Shown here piece by piece: positions 33,377 to 35,455 of a DNA stretch of 35,455 bases. Both the position numbers and the translations under genes were made by a program. Within the stretch, counting starts at the first letter, position 1. Every line of letters begins with the position of its first letter. Origin of the DNA: Phycisphaerales bacterium (GTDB lineage: Bacteria; Planctomycetota; Phycisphaerae; Phycisphaerales; SM1A02); NCBI GenBank assembly GCA_014237965.1, contig JABABZ010000006.1:1-35455 (forward strand), given 5' to 3'. A model generated the notes under the pieces. It saw only the letters and a list, made by a program, of their open reading frames with translations. It made no database searches and was not told the DNA's origin.

Positions 33377-34113
33377 CCGGCATCGCCGAAGGATACGAGT
33401 CGATTCGATATCGGATCGAGCAGCTCATCAGCGGTCGGGAACGAACCGTCGCCACGGCGTCCATCGCCACGGTGGTCGGCGTGCTGCTCGTCTTGATCGT
33501 GATCTGGTGGATGGGTTCGAGATGGCGGCCGCCGCCGAGCATCTTCGATTCGCCGGTGGACGACGTGCTTGGCTATCTCGCGCTCGATGACTTCAACAGT
33601 CTGAGTCTCGAAGAGCGAATGAGGTATCTCACGGAGTTCGCGGGCCGATTCCAGGGCTTCGCTCAGGAGGAATCGGCTTCTGCGGCCGCCTTCCTCGCCG
33701 GGATCACCGGGCCGACTCGAGAGCAGATGCGTCAGAACGCCCGCATTCTCGTCAAGGACGTGCTGCTGGAGGGCGCCGAAGGCTACTTCGCGGTTTCGGA
33801 AGCGGATCGGGGCAAGTTCCTCGACGAGTGGATGGCGGGATGGCAACGCAAGGCCGAAGAGATGATCGGGCAGGGAGGGGACGCACGATCCGACGACGAA
33901 CGAGCGGCGGAGATCCGGGCCGACGCTCGCGAAGACATGACCCGCGAGCGTGACACCGATCGAATTCCCGACCTGGACGGGAAGGCGGCGGAGCGATTCA
34001 TCGGGTTCTGGCAGAGCGACGTCGATTCGGCGAGCACGCCTCGAGAGCAGGGGCAGATCATTCGGTTTCTCGACGATCTGCGGGTGCACCTCGCGAAACC
34101 CCCCGGGGCATGA
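33373..34113 (+). CDS. Single-pass membrane protein of unknown function
   Basis: 246 residues. After a 27-residue N-terminus comes one transmembrane helix (ASIATVVGVLLVLIVIWWMG, about residues 29-48), then an acidic, helical soluble domain (LSLEERMRYLTEFAGRF; KFLDEWMAGWQRKAEEMIG; DARSDDERAAEIRADARED). No catalytic motif is visible. ATG 33373 overlaps the pseudopilin stop, and its own stop overlaps the HrpB start, both ATGA, so it belongs to one translationally linked unit with them. A role as an accessory to the pseudopilin is possible from position only. Confidence 0.75.
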   Translation: MTGIAEGYESIRYRIEQLISGRERTVATASIATVVGVLLVLIVIWWMGSRWRPPPSIFDSPVDDVLGYLALDDFNSLSLEERMRYLTEFAGRFQGFAQEESASAAAFLAGITGPTREQMRQNARILVKDVLLEGAEGYFAVSEADRGKFLDEWMAGWQRKAEEMIGQGGDARSDDERAAEIRADAREDMTRERDTDRIPDLDGKAAERFIGFWQSDVDSASTPREQGQIIRFLDDLRVHLAKPPGA

Positions 34114-35455
34114 GCGACCCGACGGAGCCGCTTCCAGCATTGGAGGCCGTGCCCGAGACGGCATCGGCCCTCGAACGAAACGAGTCCGTGATCGTCGTGG
34201 CCCCGCCGGGGACCGGCAAGAGCACGGCGCTTCCCTCGGCCCTTCTCGATCGGGTGAGTGGCCGGATCCTGGTCACGCAGCCGCGACGGCTCGCGGCGCG
34301 AATGCTGGCGACCCGCGTCGCGGGAATTCGTGGGACTCCCATCGGAGGAGAGGTCGGCTTCGCCACGCGGGCCGAACGACGAGAGGGACCGAAGACCCGA
34401 CTCTGCTATCTGACCGAGGGGCTTCTTCTGAGGCGACTCCTGAGCGATGGAGGCCCTCGTCCGGATGATCTCGTGGTGCTGGATGAGTTCCACGAACGGT
34501 CGATCGATGCCGATCTGCTCTTCGGACTGCTCCGGGCCCGCCATGCCCGGATGCTCGTGACCAGTGCGACCCTCGATTCGACGGCGCTCCAGGAGTGCAT
34601 CGATGCCCGAGTGATCGAGATCGAGAGTCGCCTGCACCCGGTCACGATCACGCATCGTCGGGCGCCGTCGGCGGACCCGCTCTGGGATCTGGCCGCCGTC
34701 GCGGTGCGCGAGGTTCTGGCGGATCAGGAGGATTCGGGGGACATTCTCGTGTTCATGCCCGGCAGGTTCGAGATCGATCGAACGGTGGAGGCCTGCCGGC
34801 GGGTGGCGCCGAGTTGCCAGGCCGTGCCGTTGCACGGTGGCCTTCCACCCGCGGCTCAGGATGCCGCGGTGGCCACCGACGGTCCGAGGAGGATCGTGGT
34901 CGCGACCAACATCGCTGAAACCTCGATCACCATTCCGCGGGTGACCACGGTCATCGACTCCGGCCGGGCCAGAGTCGCTCGATTCGATCGCGACCGTGAT
35001 CTCGATCGGCTGGTCACCGAGCCCATCGATCGTTCGTCGGCGACGCAGCGGGCGGGCCGGGCCGGCCGGGTCCGTCCGGGACGATGCGTGCGTCTGTACA
35101 CGGAGTCCGAGTTCCTTCGCCGTCCGACCCACGGTGAACCGGCGGTGGTTCGTGAGGATCTCTCCGCGCCGTTTCTTCGATTGATGGCCGCGGGTTTCGA
35201 GCCTCGGACCTTCCCCTGGCTGGACCTTCCGAGTCCCGAGGCCACCACGCATGCCCGAACGGTGCTCGCCTCGATCGACGATGTACCTCACGGCGCCGCC
35301 GACATGGTCTTCATCTGCACGTCGACGACGATCAACGAGGGACTTCTGCGCCAAGCCGCGGCCAAGGGAGTCACCGCTGCGTTCTGCGCAGCCGGCGGAT
35401 ATCGCGAAGCCGGACCCGAAGGAGTCGAGGCGGAGCAGAGCCTTGTCGCCCTTTG
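34110..35455 (+). CDS. hrpB: HrpB-type DEAH-box ATP-dependent helicase, partial; ends in a foreign-looking tail
   Basis: The frame starts at ATG 34110, overlapping the previous stop, and is open to the window edge (448 codons). Residues 1 to about 385 match HrpB. Seen: Walker A VVAPPGTGKSTALPSALL, TQPRRLAARMLATRVA, CYLTEGLLLRRLL, the DEFH box VLDEFHERSIDADLLFG, SATLD, PLHGGLPPAAQ, VVATNIAETSITIP and SATQRAGRAGRVRPGRC. HrpB proteins are usually about 800 residues, so more than half is missing. After FPWLDLPSPEATTHARTVL (near base 35270) the sequence no longer fits HrpB but reads like an ADP-forming acyl-CoA synthetase. The cellular role of HrpB is unclear in most bacteria; RNA helicase activity is assumed. 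Confidence 0.88.
   Translation, partial: MSDPTEPLPALEAVPETASALERNESVIVVAPPGTGKSTALPSALLDRVSGRILVTQPRRLAARMLATRVAGIRGTPIGGEVGFATRAERREGPKTRLCYLTEGLLLRRLLSDGGPRPDDLVVLDEFHERSIDADLLFGLLRARHARMLVTSATLDSTALQECIDARVIEIESRLHPVTITHRRAPSADPLWDLAAVAVREVLADQEDSGDILVFMPGRFEIDRTVEACRRVAPSCQAVPLHGGLPPAAQDAAVATDGPRRIVVATNIAETSITIPRVTTVIDSGRARVARFDRDRDLDRLVTEPIDRSSATQRAGRAGRVRPGRCVRLYTESEFLRRPTHGEPAVVREDLSAPFLRLMAAGFEPRTFPWLDLPSPEATTHARTVLASIDDVPHGAADMVFICTSTTINEGLLRQAAAKGVTAAFCAAGGYREAGPEGVEAEQSLVAL
35265..35455 (+). other. Acyl-CoA synthetase (NDP-forming) CoA-binding-domain-like tail fused in frame to HrpB
   Basis: The final 60 or so codons read ASIDDVPHGAADMVFICTST, then LLRQAAAKGVTAAFCAAGGY, then REAGPEGVEAEQSLVAL. 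This is the strand-helix-strand pattern of the CoA-binding domain in NDP-forming acyl-CoA synthetases (typical: DMVFICTP, KGV-AAF-ASGGY-EAG-EG). It is foreign to HrpB. The likely source is a mis-joined contig end; a true fusion would cut HrpB in half. Confidence 0.65.

Noticed and set aside
1-35455. tRNA, rRNA, CRISPR arrays, insertion sequences, toxin-antitoxin or phage genes
   Set aside because: Looked for by eye on both strands; no cloverleaf, repeat-spacer pattern, transposase or phage motif was seen.

Overview
This is about 35 kb of high-GC, densely coding bacterial DNA. The organism has an outer membrane (LptD, lipoproteins), type II pseudopilin-like proteins with a C-terminal DG motif, a ribH-nusB-ftsY operon, a sulfotransferase and many large secreted proteins of unknown function. 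Together these suggest a planctomycete, perhaps of the Phycisphaerae group. That placement is inference: there is no rRNA here to confirm it. I see no tRNA, rRNA, CRISPR array, insertion sequence or phage gene, and no gene-free stretch longer than about 190 bases.

Layout. 1-4334 (minus strand): an operon-like run of a membrane-anchored protein, a lipoprotein, threonine aldolase, a HAD phosphatase and an M29 aminopeptidase that runs off the left edge. 4396-7119 (plus): a large secreted protein resembling a degenerate glycosidase. 7212-7817 (minus): a small membrane protein. 7916-15291 (plus): a nonulosonic (sialic-type) acid block. It opens with a giant 1,232-residue protein joining a Maf-type glycosyltransferase, a nucleotidyltransferase-like domain and a radical-SAM/SPASM-like domain that has lost its cluster cysteines. 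NeuA-, NeuB- and NeuC-family enzymes follow in overlapping frames, then a MiaE-type tRNA hydroxylase. 15431-17138 (plus): an HDOD signalling protein and a Lon-N-domain protein. 17148-17831 (minus): a cyclophilin lipoprotein. 17918-18724 (plus): a secreted protein. 18743-22300 (minus): galactokinase, a secreted helical protein and a sulfotransferase. 22422-26369 (plus): a HAD phosphatase, a LemA / membrane protein / LemA trio, and RuvB. 26392-30592 (minus): LptD and a UbiA-family prenyltransferase. 30695-34113 (plus): ribH-nusB-ftsY, then a pseudopilin and a membrane protein. An HrpB-type helicase runs off the right edge.

How the genes work together. NeuC, NeuB and NeuA are the three steps that turn UDP-GlcNAc (or a close relative) into a CMP-activated nonulosonic acid. 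Maf proteins transfer such sugars to flagellin. The block therefore reads as a self-contained make-and-transfer unit, with the odd pseudo-radical-SAM fusion as its least understood part. LptD, the sulfotransferase and galactokinase fit envelope and sugar metabolism.

Two cautions. Both ends of the window look chimeric. The last 110 or so bases on the left turn the aminopeptidase into a glycosyltransferase-like sequence, and the last 180 or so on the right turn HrpB into an acyl-CoA-synthetase-like sequence. Assembly error at contig tips is the likely cause. Separately, several genes have a TAnnAT hexamer 6-11 bases before the ATG and no Shine-Dalgarno sequence, which suggests leaderless or very short-leader transcripts.
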